15,503 bases of DNA, from contig CAZIOR010000014.1 in assembly GCA_964540925.1 (NCBI GenBank), positions 1 to 15,503 on the forward strand, read 5' to 3'. This DNA comes from CAZFRF01 sp964540925. GTDB taxonomy: Bacteria; Patescibacteriota; Microgenomatia; Levybacterales; UBA12049. Shown here piece after piece: positions 1 to 7,353 of the stretch. The translations under genes were made by a program, and so were the position numbers. The notes below the pieces were generated by a model. It did no database searches. It was not told where the DNA came from and was given only the letters and a program-made list of their open reading frames with translations. Position 1 is the stretch's first letter. Every line of letters begins with the position of its first letter.

Positions 1-3
1 TTG

Positions 4-75
4 CTCCGCGGCTAGGACTCGAACCTAGAACCTTGTCGTTAACAGCGACCTGCTCTACCATTGAGCTACCACGGA
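4..75 (-). tRNA. tRNA-Asn (anticodon GUU)
   Basis: Folding the minus strand gives a full 72-nt cloverleaf. The acceptor stem TCCGTGG/CCGCGGA has 7 pairs including one G-U. The D stem is GCTC/GAGC with a 7-nt loop, the anticodon loop CTGTTAA holds GTT at 43-41, and the variable loop has 5 nt. The T arm is CTAGG-TTCGAGT-CCTAG, and the discriminator base is G at position 4. The anticodon arm closes with four good pairs; the outermost position (27-43) is a G/A mismatch. The bases after the discriminator are CAA, so the 3' CCA is not encoded and must be added by a CCA-adding enzyme. It carries asparagine to AAC/AAU codons. Confidence 0.97.
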
Positions 76-100
76 ATGTATTTCTGTTAGAACGATTCTA

Positions 101-129
101 ATTTTACCATTTTATGTAGTTTTACTCAA
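101..129 (-). promoter_or_regulatory. Candidate promoter of tRNA-Asn
   Basis: On the minus strand TTGAGT (129-124) is followed after 17 bp by TAAAAT (106-101). Transcription would start about 19 nt before the mature tRNA 5' end. The -35 box overlaps the TGA stop of the neighbouring 183-aa gene. A second possible -10, TAGAAT, lies at 100-95. Matches are partial, so this is tentative. Confidence 0.35.
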
Positions 130-677
130 GATTGAGAGGGGATAGGAAAATTACTTCGATATGCTACTAATTCACAACCTCTTACTCTTTCAACCTCTCT
201 GGTATACCTGCCTGTTGATTTAAAAAACACAGGAATATCACTATCCTCCGGAATCGTTATTACGGGTGGCAAAACTAATTCTTGTGCAGCATCATTTATT
301 ATCGTAGGAAACAAAGTAGGATCAGCCCTAAAATTGGCTAAACAGTCTGAAAAACCCAACATCTTTCTATTTAAACCAACATGCCTTGTCCTTTTAGCTT
401 CTACTATTCCAGTTAAGGTATTTCCTTCCAATATGGATATGTCCCAACGAACCAAATGAAAAAAATCATCTCTTAAATAAGCTGCTAAATCAAATAAATT
501 AGGACCAATAACAAATTCTGTAGGACTTGCATTAGTTAATAAATGTTTAAAAACTAGCTGTTCATAATCAAAACCTTTCCTAGCTGAATCGACAAGAGAA
601 TTTGGATCTACTACTGCATCTATTCCATTTCTATATCTTCTTAAAACAGGTGGACCTTCTTTAACTGGAGCAAGCAT
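126..677 (-). CDS. Unrecognised protein with possible PD-(D/E)XK nuclease signature
   Basis: A 183-aa protein that I do not recognise by name. It has no signal peptide or membrane segment. The middle reads like the core of a PD-(D/E)XK nuclease fold: a helix FDYEQLVFKHLL with E40, a strand RWDISIL with D79, and a strand GIVEAKR with E93 and K95, followed by a basic helix. That E...D...ExK order and spacing is the family's active-site pattern. If real, the protein would be a metal-dependent DNA-cleaving or DNA-repair enzyme, but this type of signature also occurs by chance and the assignment is inference. The start at 677 is supported by a promoter whose -10 ends 9 nt upstream, with no Shine-Dalgarno. 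The gene lies just upstream of tRNA-Asn on the same strand and diverges from the 78-aa gene at 803. It could instead be a non-catalytic lineage-specific protein. Confidence 0.75.
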   Translation of the reverse strand: MLAPVKEGPPVLRRYRNGIDAVVDPNSLVDSARKGFDYEQLVFKHLLTNASPTEFVIGPNLFDLAAYLRDDFFHLVRWDISILEGNTLTGIVEAKRTRHVGLNRKMLGFSDCLANFRADPTLFPTIINDAAQELVLPPVITIPEDSDIPVFFKSTGRYTREVERVRGCELVAYRSNFPIPSQS

Positions 678-686
678 ATTTTGCAG

Positions 687-715
687 ATTTTAAATGATAA
701 ATATATTTATTTCAA
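687..715 (-). promoter_or_regulatory. Promoter of the 183-aa gene (near-leaderless)
   Basis: TTGAAA (715-710) and TAAAAT (692-687) are separated by 17 bp on the minus strand, matching the consensus at 5/6 and 5/6. The -10 ends 9 nt before the ATG at 677, so the transcript would have a leader of only 2-3 nt. Confidence 0.65.
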
Positions 716-767
716 GCTTTAATCAATTTAAAATTTTTATATTATCCTTATATATCAATCTAATCTC

Positions 768-796
768 TTGACAAAATATTTTAAAAATAAGATTAT
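768..796 (+). promoter_or_regulatory. Promoter of the 78-aa/193-aa gene pair (leaderless)
   Basis: A perfect TTGACA (768-773) is followed after 17 bp by GATTAT (791-796, 4/6). The ATG at 803 starts 7 nt after the -10 ends, which is where the first transcribed base is expected. It lies in the 125-bp divergent region shared with the promoter of the 183-aa gene; the rest of that region is plain A+T-rich sequence. Confidence 0.6.
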
Positions 797-802
797 GCAT
801 AT

Positions 803-1039
803 ATGGCTATTGCACCAGCTGAGATAAAATGTAGACTGTTGGCACCCCCACCTGATACAAGAAAAGATCTCGGAGTGACAACTGAGCCTGTTGGACAAAT
901 TCCTACTGCCCCTGCTGAGCCACCACCTTTTACAGCAACACCTGGAGAATGGATGAGATTAGTTGCACTAAATAGATTTAGAAATTACTTAATTGAAGCC
1001 GAAAAAAGAGCCCAAGAAGACTTAAGGGGTACTTTTTAA
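803..1039 (+). CDS. Unrecognised small proline-rich protein
   Basis: A 78-aa protein with no family that I recognise. Residues 1-48 are rich in proline and alanine (for example APPPD, TAPAEPPPF) and probably disordered. Residues 49-75 look like a charged amphipathic helix (WMRLVALNRFRNYLIEAEKR). It has one cysteine and no membrane segment. The ATG sits at the predicted transcription start of a TTGACA promoter, which supports both the start and the reality of the gene. The next gene begins 3 nt after its stop, so the two are almost certainly co-transcribed and may act together. A role as a small partner of the following 193-aa protein is possible, but nothing in the sequence shows it. Confidence 0.6.
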   Translation: MAIAPAEIKCRLLAPPPDTRKDLGVTTEPVGQIPTAPAEPPPFTATPGEWMRLVALNRFRNYLIEAEKRAQEDLRGTF

Positions 1040-1042
1040 TTT

Positions 1043-1624
1043 ATGACTGCTTCTTCAGAAAAAGGAACTTTACCTTTATTTAGAGCTCATATGGATGCAT
1101 TCATTCCAAACCCAGCAGATTTTGGAAGATACGTAAACGACAGTAATTTTTGGAATTTAAGTGGATTATTACAGGAAGCCCTACTTTCATATTGGCTACA
1201 AACTGGAAATCTAGAAAAAATAAAACAAACAAGACAGGATTTTCAAATTGACACTCCTTTAACGCAAGAAGAGGTTTTAACGACAGCTACTAGTCAAGAA
1301 ATAATTAGAAGACCCGGCCCTCTTTTTGGATTAGATTTAGATCCTCAGTTATCCTTAATTGTTGATTTAACTTTTACACCAGACGTTTCACAAAGAATGG
1401 GAAAAGATGATTTTACAACCGAAACTAAAGGAATACTTTTAAGAGAAAGAGATAGGTTATTACATTTTTACCCAGGTAGATTCTCACCTGCTGAAAATAT
1501 TGGAAGCGTTACTGCTGCTAGAAGATACCTAGCTGTACTATCAGGCGTAAGTCAAGAAACACAATATGTTGCCCAACATCAAACTGGATTAATATTTACT
1601 GCTCCCCTTCAAAAAGCAGCTTAA
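1043..1624 (+). CDS. Unrecognised 193-aa protein
   Basis: I cannot assign this soluble 193-aa protein to a family. It has an aromatic N-terminal half with a helix around residues 34-52, a central strand LSLIVDLTF (residues 103-111), a polar segment ending FTTETKGILL (residues 124-133), and a mixed C-terminal part. D108, E127 and K129 faintly resemble a D...ExK nuclease centre, but the fit is weaker than in the divergent 183-aa gene and I do not claim it. It follows the 78-aa gene by 3 nt. The only Shine-Dalgarno-like stretch is AAGGGG at 1024-1029, 13 nt upstream and rather far, so translation may be coupled to the upstream gene. The pyk promoter begins 2 nt after its stop codon. Confidence 0.7.
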   Translation: MTASSEKGTLPLFRAHMDAFIPNPADFGRYVNDSNFWNLSGLLQEALLSYWLQTGNLEKIKQTRQDFQIDTPLTQEEVLTTATSQEIIRRPGPLFGLDLDPQLSLIVDLTFTPDVSQRMGKDDFTTETKGILLRERDRLLHFYPGRFSPAENIGSVTAARRYLAVLSGVSQETQYVAQHQTGLIFTAPLQKAA

Positions 1625-1626
1625 CC

Positions 1627-1655
1627 TTTACCATACAAGCTTTATAAGGTAAAAT
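1627..1655 (+). promoter_or_regulatory. Promoter of pyk (leaderless)
   Basis: TTTACC (1627-1632), 17 bp, TAAAAT (1650-1655). The GTG start at 1663 lies 8 nt after the -10 ends, so transcription would begin at or next to the start codon. Confidence 0.6.
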
Positions 1656-1662
1656 AGTTTCT

Positions 1663-3096
1663 GTGAATAAATTAACAAAAATCATTGCAACAATTGGCCC
1701 CTCTTCTGATAGCCTAGAAACAATTGAAGAATTAATAAGATTAGGTGTTAATGTTTTTAGATTTAATTTTAAACATAGTGATATTGAATGGCACAAAGAA
1801 AGAATAAAAAGAGTTTTAGAAGTTTCCAAAAAAATTAACTTACCCATCGCAACGCTTTTAGACCTTCAGGGACCAGAAATAAGACTAGCAATACCTTTTG
1901 ATAAAATGGAAATTTCTGAGAATGAAAAAATTTTACTTTCTCCAGACGTTTTAGAAACAAAAGAAAAAGGAATTACTTTATCAGATCCAGAAATAATTAA
2001 CCTTTTAAAAACTGGTCAAAGGGTTTTAGCTGATGATGGAAATTTCGAATTTGAAGTTTTAAAAGAAAATGAAAATACATTTTTATTGTCTAAAACCACT
2101 GGAATTTTGGGCAATAGAAAAACAGTAAACATAGTCGATCTAGATTTTGATTTTCCCGTAATTCATGATCGAGATAGACAAGGACTAATGCTAGCTAAGG
2201 AATTTAATTTAGACTTTATTGCCCTGTCTTTTGTTAGAAATGAAAATGATTTAATCATTTTAAAAGAAGAGATGGATAAATTAGAGTTAAAATCTAAAAT
2301 AGTAGCAAAAATCGAAACTCCAAAAGCAATCGAAAATATTGATAAAATTTTACAAGAAACAGACGCAATCATGATAGCTAGGGGAGATCTTGGTGTAGAA
2401 ATGCCTTTAGAAGAAGTTCCCTTTTATCAAAAAGAAATTATTAAAAAATGTATTGAATTAGGTATTCCTGTTATAACTGCTACTCAAATGCTTGAGTCAA
2501 TGATTTCTAAAAAAATTCCAACTCGAGCAGAAGTTTCAGATGTTGCAAACGCAATTTACGACTATACAGATGCAATCATGCTTTCCGGAGAAACAGCAAA
2601 CGGATCTTTTCCAAAAGAAGCAGTAAAAGTAATGGCTAAGGTTGCAAGTTTTTCGGAAAATAAAGATAGACATTTAGATATTCGCAATTTATATAACTAT
2701 GATTTAGGCGATTTATCAAAAATGGTTTGCGATAGCGCGTTTAATTTATATAAATCTTTAAAAACAAAAAATCAAAAACCAAAAGGCTTTATTGTTTTTA
2801 CACATACTGGAAAAACTGCAAAGATGCTATCTAGATATAGACCCCATGTAAATATTTTTGCTTTTTGCCCGACCAGTAATGTTGCCCAAAATCTGGCTTT
2901 AAGTTTTGGAGTAACACCAATCTTGCAAGATTCAGTAAAAAAAGATGAAATACTTAAAGAAGATATTAGTAAAGCAATGGATTTCTTGAAAGAAAAAAAT
3001 ATGGCTGAAAAAGGAGATTTATTTATTGTTTTACATGGTGACTATTGGACTTCAGATGCCGGAACCTCAACTATTAGAATCGTAAGCTTAACCTAA
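1663..3096 (+). CDS. pyk: Pyruvate kinase with atypical cation site
   Basis: Transfers phosphate from phosphoenolpyruvate to ADP, giving pyruvate and ATP, the last step of glycolysis in the cytosol. The 477-aa length is normal. Family motifs are clear: N-terminal TKIIATIGPSS, the catalytic strand VAKIETPKA (K216, E218), IARGDLGVE (residues 238-246), TATQMLESM and MLSGETANG. A C-terminal domain (about residues 350-477) includes FTHTGKTAKMLSRYRP. The usual NFSHG loop reads NFKHS (residues 35-39), putting Lys37 where a K+-ligand serine normally sits. The next cation-site loop is DLQGPEIRL (residues 67-75), combining the Leu-Gln of K+-independent enzymes with the Glu of K+-dependent ones. The start is GTG; it fits the conserved N-terminus and a promoter 8 nt upstream. 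The 3' end overlaps convergent rpoD by 9 nt. Confidence 0.95.
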   Translation: MNKLTKIIATIGPSSDSLETIEELIRLGVNVFRFNFKHSDIEWHKERIKRVLEVSKKINLPIATLLDLQGPEIRLAIPFDKMEISENEKILLSPDVLETKEKGITLSDPEIINLLKTGQRVLADDGNFEFEVLKENENTFLLSKTTGILGNRKTVNIVDLDFDFPVIHDRDRQGLMLAKEFNLDFIALSFVRNENDLIILKEEMDKLELKSKIVAKIETPKAIENIDKILQETDAIMIARGDLGVEMPLEEVPFYQKEIIKKCIELGIPVITATQMLESMISKKIPTRAEVSDVANAIYDYTDAIMLSGETANGSFPKEAVKVMAKVASFSENKDRHLDIRNLYNYDLGDLSKMVCDSAFNLYKSLKTKNQKPKGFIVFTHTGKTAKMLSRYRPHVNIFAFCPTSNVAQNLALSFGVTPILQDSVKKDEILKEDISKAMDFLKEKNMAEKGDLFIVLHGDYWTSDAGTSTIRIVSLT

Positions 3097-4164
3097 ATAA
3101 TCTTTTAATTTATTTCCACGGGATGGATGTCTTAATTTTCTTAACGCTTTTGCTTCTATTTGCCTTATTCTTTCTCTTGTAACAGCAAACATTTTTCCAA
3201 CTTCCTCTAATGTTTTTGGCCTACCATCTTTAAGACCAAATCTCTCTTCTAAAACTCTTTTTTCTCTATCAGAAAGAGTTGATAATACTTGTTCTATTTG
3301 TTCTTTAAGAAGCTCTCTGCTTGCTGTATCAAAAAGCGTAGGCGCAGAACTATCATGAATAAAATCTCCAAGCCTTGAATCCTCTTCGTCTCCAACTGGA
3401 GATTCTAAACTTGCTGGCTCTTGAGAAATTTTAATAATTTCTAATGCTTTATCTGGCTCAATACCCAATGCTTTTGCAACTTCTTCTGGGGTGGGTTCAC
3501 GACCTAATTCTTGCATTAATTTTCTAGAAGCTCTTAAAAATCTATTAATATTTTCAACCATGTGGACAGGAATTCTAATTGTTCTTGCTTGATCAGCAAT
3601 AGCTCTTGTTATAGATTGCCTAATCCACCAAGTAGCATATGTTGAAAATTTATAACCTCTTCTCCAATCATATTTTTCAACAGCTCTAATCAAACCCTGA
3701 TTTCCTTCTTGGATTAAATCAAGTAAAGTTAAGCCTCTACCTACATATTTTTTAGCAATTGAAACAACTAGTCTTAAGTTGGAATTAATTAAGACTTGTT
3801 TTGATCTTTTGTCACCCTTTTCAACTTTTTTAGCAAGGGCAATTTCTTGATCAAAATTAAGTAGGGGGATTCTGCCAATTTCTTTTAAGTACATTCTAAC
3901 TGGATCAGAAACTGTTCCTTCTGTTAAAACAGTTAAAGCTTCTAATTCTTTCTCCAAATCTTCAATTGGTTTTTCTTCCTCGTTATTTGCAGCAACAGAT
4001 TCAAAAACATCGATATCTGAGCGCATTAACTTATCATAGAGCGTGTCAAGCTCTTCTAAATGTTCCTCTGGTTTAGGATACAGTTGAAGTATTTCTTCCT
4101 GAGTTACGTATCCTCTTTTTTTCGCACTGGACACAATCTCAGAAATTAAATTGGGCTGTTTCAT
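3088..4164 (-). CDS. rpoD: Primary RNA polymerase sigma factor (sigma70/RpoD)
   Basis: The housekeeping sigma factor, which directs RNA polymerase to -10/-35 promoters. At 358 aa it is a compact sigma70. It has a short region 1.1-like N-terminus (about 1-55), an acidic linker, region 1.2 (DPVRMYLKEIGRIPLL, from 88), region 2 (NLRLVVSIAKKYVGRG to YATWWIRQSITRAI), region 3 (from RTIRIPVHMVENINRF) and region 4 (from VLSTLSDREKRVLEERFG, ending in the helix VTRERIRQIEAKALRKL). The promoter-contacting residues known from E. coli sigma70 are present: Q183/T186 (-10), H201/E204 (extended -10) and the RERxRQ helix (-35). It follows dnaG by 49 nt as in the classical macromolecular-synthesis operon, without rpsU here. 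It also appears to have its own extended -10 promoter. Its stop overlaps that of convergent pyk. Confidence 0.96.
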   Translation of the reverse strand: MKQPNLISEIVSSAKKRGYVTQEEILQLYPKPEEHLEELDTLYDKLMRSDIDVFESVAANNEEEKPIEDLEKELEALTVLTEGTVSDPVRMYLKEIGRIPLLNFDQEIALAKKVEKGDKRSKQVLINSNLRLVVSIAKKYVGRGLTLLDLIQEGNQGLIRAVEKYDWRRGYKFSTYATWWIRQSITRAIADQARTIRIPVHMVENINRFLRASRKLMQELGREPTPEEVAKALGIEPDKALEIIKISQEPASLESPVGDEEDSRLGDFIHDSSAPTLFDTASRELLKEQIEQVLSTLSDREKRVLEERFGLKDGRPKTLEEVGKMFAVTRERIRQIEAKALRKLRHPSRGNKLKDYLG

Positions 4165-4177
4165 GAAAGTAACCTTT

Positions 4178-4186
4178 ATTTTACCA
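4178..4186 (-). promoter_or_regulatory. Extended -10 promoter of rpoD
   Basis: TGGTAAAAT (4186-4178) in the 49-nt dnaG-rpoD gap; no convincing -35. The -10 ends 13 nt before the ATG, giving a leader of about 6 nt. AAAGG just after the -10 could serve as a weak Shine-Dalgarno when rpoD is read through from dnaG. Confidence 0.5.
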
Positions 4187-4213
4187 CGAATTAAGACTAA
4201 TTGGAAGATTTAG

Positions 4214-5968
4214 CTATTTTTTAAGAAAAGGTAGTAAATTATTAAATTCTTCTCTTAAATTTATTACATCTTCTCCATTTTTTTCCTTCTCCTTAATTTC
4301 TTCTGAAATTTCCTTTACTCTTTCTTTTGCATAAACTGCTAAAAGCTCTGTAATTACTTTCTTTATCTCTTCTTGATATGTATCTTCTTTTTCAAATTTT
4401 GGCAAAGGATATAAGTAACAAAAATCATATAACTTTATTACATCGGTAGGCAGAAAATTAGCAAAGTTTTTATTATCAAATGTTTGATTTTTAATAAAAT
4501 AATCTTTTAAAGCATCAAGAATTACTACAAAAGATTTTGTTTGAAATTTATACTTTGCCAGATTTTCCTGGTTTTTCTCCAAAATATTATTTGGATTTTG
4601 GTATTGAATTATTAAGGCAATTAGATATTCTTCTAATACATCTCTTCTTGGCCTTTTATCTTTAGGCAAAATTTTTATTTTCTCTTGTTCTTTGTTTGCC
4701 TGAAATTTATCAATTTCTTTTGCAATACTATCTATTGAGGTGTCAATATTTGAACTTAATTTTTTAATATAATGCTCTTTTATTATTTCGTTAGAAATTT
4801 GACCAATTAAAGGCAGGATGTTGTCTGTAATTTTTTTCTTCCCATCCATTGTATTTGGATTAAATTTATTAACATAATAATTAATTAAATAATCATAAAT
4901 ACTTCCGCTTTCTTTTAAGGCTTTTTTAAAAAGTAGGGGATTATTTTTTATTACTTCGTCAGGATCTTTCCCATCAGTTAAGGATATTATGTTTACAACC
5001 AAACCTTTTTTTTCAATAATTCCTAAGCTTCTTTTAGTTGCTTCAAATCCTGCTTCATCCTGGTCTAGGCAAAGCGTTACTTTTGGAGTAAATCTTGATA
5101 ATAAATTTACCTGCTCTTCAGTTAATGCCGTTCCTTTAATTGCAACTGCATTTGTAATTCCTTCAGAGAAAAGAGAAATTGCATCAAATTCTCCTTCTAC
5201 AATAATTACATCTTGTTTTGCTTTAATTTCATCCTTTGCCATATTCATTCCAAAAAACATGCTACCCTTGTGATATACGGCTGTTTCTTTAGTGTTAATA
5301 TATTTAGGCATTTGAATATCATCCATCGCTCTTCCTGAAAAACCACAAATATTTCCTCTGTAATCATAAAGCGGGAAAATAATTCTGTTTCTGAAAAAAT
5401 CAAAAACCTTACCTTTATTTTCAAAAGCTATTCCAGCATTTATTAAATCTTTAGCTTTATAATTTTTTTTATTAATTAAAAAGTTTGTCAAAGTGTTTCC
5501 ACCTGGAGCATAACCAATTTCAAAAGTATTAATTAACTTTTCATTTAATTTACGTTTCGTAAGGAGATATTCTCTTGCCGTAGTGCCGACCTTATGTTGA
5601 TTTAAAATAAAAGTATAAAATTTTAATGCCAGTTTATTTATTTGAAATATTTTTTCTTTTTCAAAACTTTGTCCTTTTTTAAATTCAGATTCTTTAATTT
5701 CTACACCTGCTTTTTTAGCTAAAGCTCTTAATGCCTCTGGAAATTCCATGTTCTCATACTCCATTAAGAATGAAAAAGCATCTCCACCTTTGCCACAACC
5801 AAAGCAATGCCAAATTTGCCTTTCAGGTGAAACCACAAATGATGGAGATTTTTCATTATGAAATGGACAATTTGTCTTAAAATTCCTACCCATTTTTTTT
5901 AAAGGTAGATATTCAGATAAAAATGCAACTAAATCTATTTTTTCTCTAATTTGGGAAACTTCATCCAT
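4214..5968 (-). CDS. dnaG: DNA primase
   Basis: Makes the RNA primers for leading- and lagging-strand DNA synthesis at the replication fork. The 584-aa protein begins with the CHC2 zinc-binding domain (C34, H37, C55, C58; motifs CPFHNEKSPSF and WHCFGCGKGGD). The catalytic core follows (about 105-250, with FRNRIIFPLYD and GFSGRAMDD). The Toprim domain has VEGEFDA (E258, D262) and CLDQDEAG (D302, D304), with DGKDPDE after it. The C-terminal part (about 430-584) is divergent, lysine- and glutamate-rich and helical, where a DnaB-binding domain is expected. The start is fixed by the canonical N-terminus and by an extended -10 ending 9 nt upstream. It precedes rpoD in the conserved dnaG-rpoD order and diverges from purA across only 67 bp. 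Confidence 0.97.
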   Translation of the reverse strand: MDEVSQIREKIDLVAFLSEYLPLKKMGRNFKTNCPFHNEKSPSFVVSPERQIWHCFGCGKGGDAFSFLMEYENMEFPEALRALAKKAGVEIKESEFKKGQSFEKEKIFQINKLALKFYTFILNQHKVGTTAREYLLTKRKLNEKLINTFEIGYAPGGNTLTNFLINKKNYKAKDLINAGIAFENKGKVFDFFRNRIIFPLYDYRGNICGFSGRAMDDIQMPKYINTKETAVYHKGSMFFGMNMAKDEIKAKQDVIIVEGEFDAISLFSEGITNAVAIKGTALTEEQVNLLSRFTPKVTLCLDQDEAGFEATKRSLGIIEKKGLVVNIISLTDGKDPDEVIKNNPLLFKKALKESGSIYDYLINYYVNKFNPNTMDGKKKITDNILPLIGQISNEIIKEHYIKKLSSNIDTSIDSIAKEIDKFQANKEQEKIKILPKDKRPRRDVLEEYLIALIIQYQNPNNILEKNQENLAKYKFQTKSFVVILDALKDYFIKNQTFDNKNFANFLPTDVIKLYDFCYLYPLPKFEKEDTYQEEIKKVITELLAVYAKERVKEISEEIKEKEKNGEDVINLREEFNNLLPFLKK

Positions 5969-5977
5969 AGTGTGGCT

Positions 5978-5986
5978 ATTGTAGCA
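5978..5986 (-). promoter_or_regulatory. Extended -10 promoter of dnaG (leaderless)
   Basis: TGCTACAAT (5986-5978) ends 9 nt before the dnaG ATG, predicting a leader of 0-2 nt. No good -35 is seen at the usual distance; TTAGTA lies 19 bp upstream. Confidence 0.6.
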
Positions 5987-5995
5987 CTTTACCTA

Positions 5996-6024
5996 TTGCT
6001 TTTACTAACTTAGTCTTCTAGAAT
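5996..6024 (+). promoter_or_regulatory. Promoter of purA (near-leaderless)
   Basis: TTGCTT (5996-6001), 17 bp, TAGAAT (6019-6024). The -10 ends 11 nt before the ATG at 6036, so the leader would be about 5 nt. It is packed back to back with the dnaG promoter, so the two may interfere. Confidence 0.5.
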
Positions 6025-6035
6025 ACCCTTGGATT

Positions 6036-7307
6036 ATGGCTGCAACAATATTAATTGGAGCACAATGGGGAGACGAAGGTAAAGGAAAAATAATTGATTA
6101 TCTTTCCAAAAATGCTCAAATCGTCGCAAGATCCCATGGCGGAAATAATGCAGGACATACGGTAATAAATAAGCATGGTAAATTCGCTATGCACCTCATC
6201 CCTTCTGGAATATTTAATACAAAAGCAAAAGCAGTAATTGGTAATGGAGCAATTTTAGATTTAGATGTTTTAGTTTCAGAAATAGAAATGCTACAAAAAG
6301 CAAAAATTAATCTAAAAAACAGATTATATATTTCTCCTAGATGCCACATCATCATGCCTTATCACAAAATCTTAGACAGACTTTATGAAGAGCAAAAAGG
6401 CAGTAAAAAAACTGGAACCACTGGTAGAGGCATTGGGCCTTGTTATTCAGATAAAGTCAGTTATAACGGCATAAGACTATTTGATTTACAAAATAAAAAA
6501 GTTTTTCAAGAAAAATTAGCCATTCAACTTAAAATAAAAAATAAAATCTTAAAATCCTTAGGCGAAAAACCTTTAAAACAATCAGATATTGAAGAGCAAT
6601 ATTTTAAATTATATTTAAAAATTAAAAACTTCATCAAAGAACCATACGAGTTTATTGATAAAACTTTAACTAATAATAAAAATGTATTAGTGGAGGGTGC
6701 TCATGGTATGTTTTTAGATAATGACTGGGGCACATATCCGTTTGTAACAGGATCAAACGTACTAATAGCCAGCGCCCCTCAAGGACTTGGGATTCCAGTC
6801 AATAAAATTGGGAAAATAATTGGAGTTTCTAAAGCATACACAACAAGGGTTGGAGCTGGGCCTTTCCCAACCGAATTAAATAATAAAATTGGCGAACAAA
6901 TAAGAGAAGAAGGGCATGAATTTGGAACAACTACCGGAAGACCAAGGCGTTGCGGTTGGTTTGATGCCGAACTATTACGTTTTGCAGCAAAAATAAATGG
7001 ACTAACTGATATAGCCATTACCAAACTTGATGTTTTAGATAAATTTACAGAATTAAAAGTTTGTACTGGGTATAAGTTAAATGGTAAAAAAGTTAAATAT
7101 GAAGAGCTCAGCGCTGAAAATTTAGAAAAAATTAAACCAACTTATATAACTCTTAAAGGTTGGGATAGTAAAACAGAAAATATAACTAATATTAAGGACT
7201 TACCTAAAAATGCACTTAACTACTTAAATACTTTAGAAAAACTTATTGGAGTTAAAATTTCATATATTTCGACTGGGCCTAATACCGAAAGTATAATTAT
7301 TGTTTAA
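6036..7307 (+). CDS. purA: Adenylosuccinate synthase
   Basis: Joins IMP and aspartate using GTP to form adenylosuccinate, the first committed step from IMP to AMP. The 423-aa length is typical. Motifs in order: the P-loop-like IGAQWGDEGKGK with catalytic D13; SHGGNNAGHT with H41; GTTGRGIGPCYSDK; VEGAHGMFLDNDWGTYPFVT; SKAYTTRVGAGPFPTEL; TTTGRPRRCGWFD (aspartate/IMP-binding loop); and the guanine-binding TKLDVLDK. It stands alone here, with no purB or other purine genes, so it may serve AMP formation from salvaged IMP; that part is inference. Its promoter gives a very short leader without a Shine-Dalgarno. The ATG is fixed by the conserved N-terminus. Confidence 0.97.
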   Translation: MAATILIGAQWGDEGKGKIIDYLSKNAQIVARSHGGNNAGHTVINKHGKFAMHLIPSGIFNTKAKAVIGNGAILDLDVLVSEIEMLQKAKINLKNRLYISPRCHIIMPYHKILDRLYEEQKGSKKTGTTGRGIGPCYSDKVSYNGIRLFDLQNKKVFQEKLAIQLKIKNKILKSLGEKPLKQSDIEEQYFKLYLKIKNFIKEPYEFIDKTLTNNKNVLVEGAHGMFLDNDWGTYPFVTGSNVLIASAPQGLGIPVNKIGKIIGVSKAYTTRVGAGPFPTELNNKIGEQIREEGHEFGTTTGRPRRCGWFDAELLRFAAKINGLTDIAITKLDVLDKFTELKVCTGYKLNGKKVKYEELSAENLEKIKPTYITLKGWDSKTENITNIKDLPKNALNYLNTLEKLIGVKISYISTGPNTESIIIV

Positions 7308-7316
7308 TATTAGTTA

Positions 7317-7345
7317 TTGACAATAAATGGCTTTTAAAATAAATT
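7317..7345 (+). promoter_or_regulatory. Promoter of the 171-aa gene (leaderless)
   Basis: A perfect TTGACA (7317-7322), 17 bp, then TAAATT (7340-7345, 4/6). The ATG at 7354 begins 9 nt after the -10 ends, so the leader is 0-2 nt. The promoter starts 10 nt after the purA stop and fills most of the 46-bp gap. Confidence 0.6.
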
Positions 7346-7353
7346 AAAACACA

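Noticed and set aside
1..677. tRNA-Asn as an integration site with the neighbouring unknown genes as an integrated element
   Set aside because: The 3' end of the tRNA, where attachment sites lie, points out of the window. I see no integrase and no second copy of the tRNA 3' end, and the unknown genes are on the 5' side.
1024..1029. AAGGGG as a Shine-Dalgarno for the 193-aa gene
   Set aside because: It ends 13 nt before the ATG, farther than usual, and most other genes here have no Shine-Dalgarno. I mention it in the gene entry but do not list it as a site.
1596..1847. Minus-strand open frame across the start of pyk
   Set aside because: It runs antisense through conserved pyruvate kinase codons and has no promoter or family similarity. 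The same holds for the antisense frames within dnaG, purA, ruvA and the edge gene.
3088..3120. Intrinsic terminators at convergent gene ends
   Set aside because: I looked for a G+C-rich hairpin followed by a T run near 3090, 8530 and 12112 and found none convincing on either strand.
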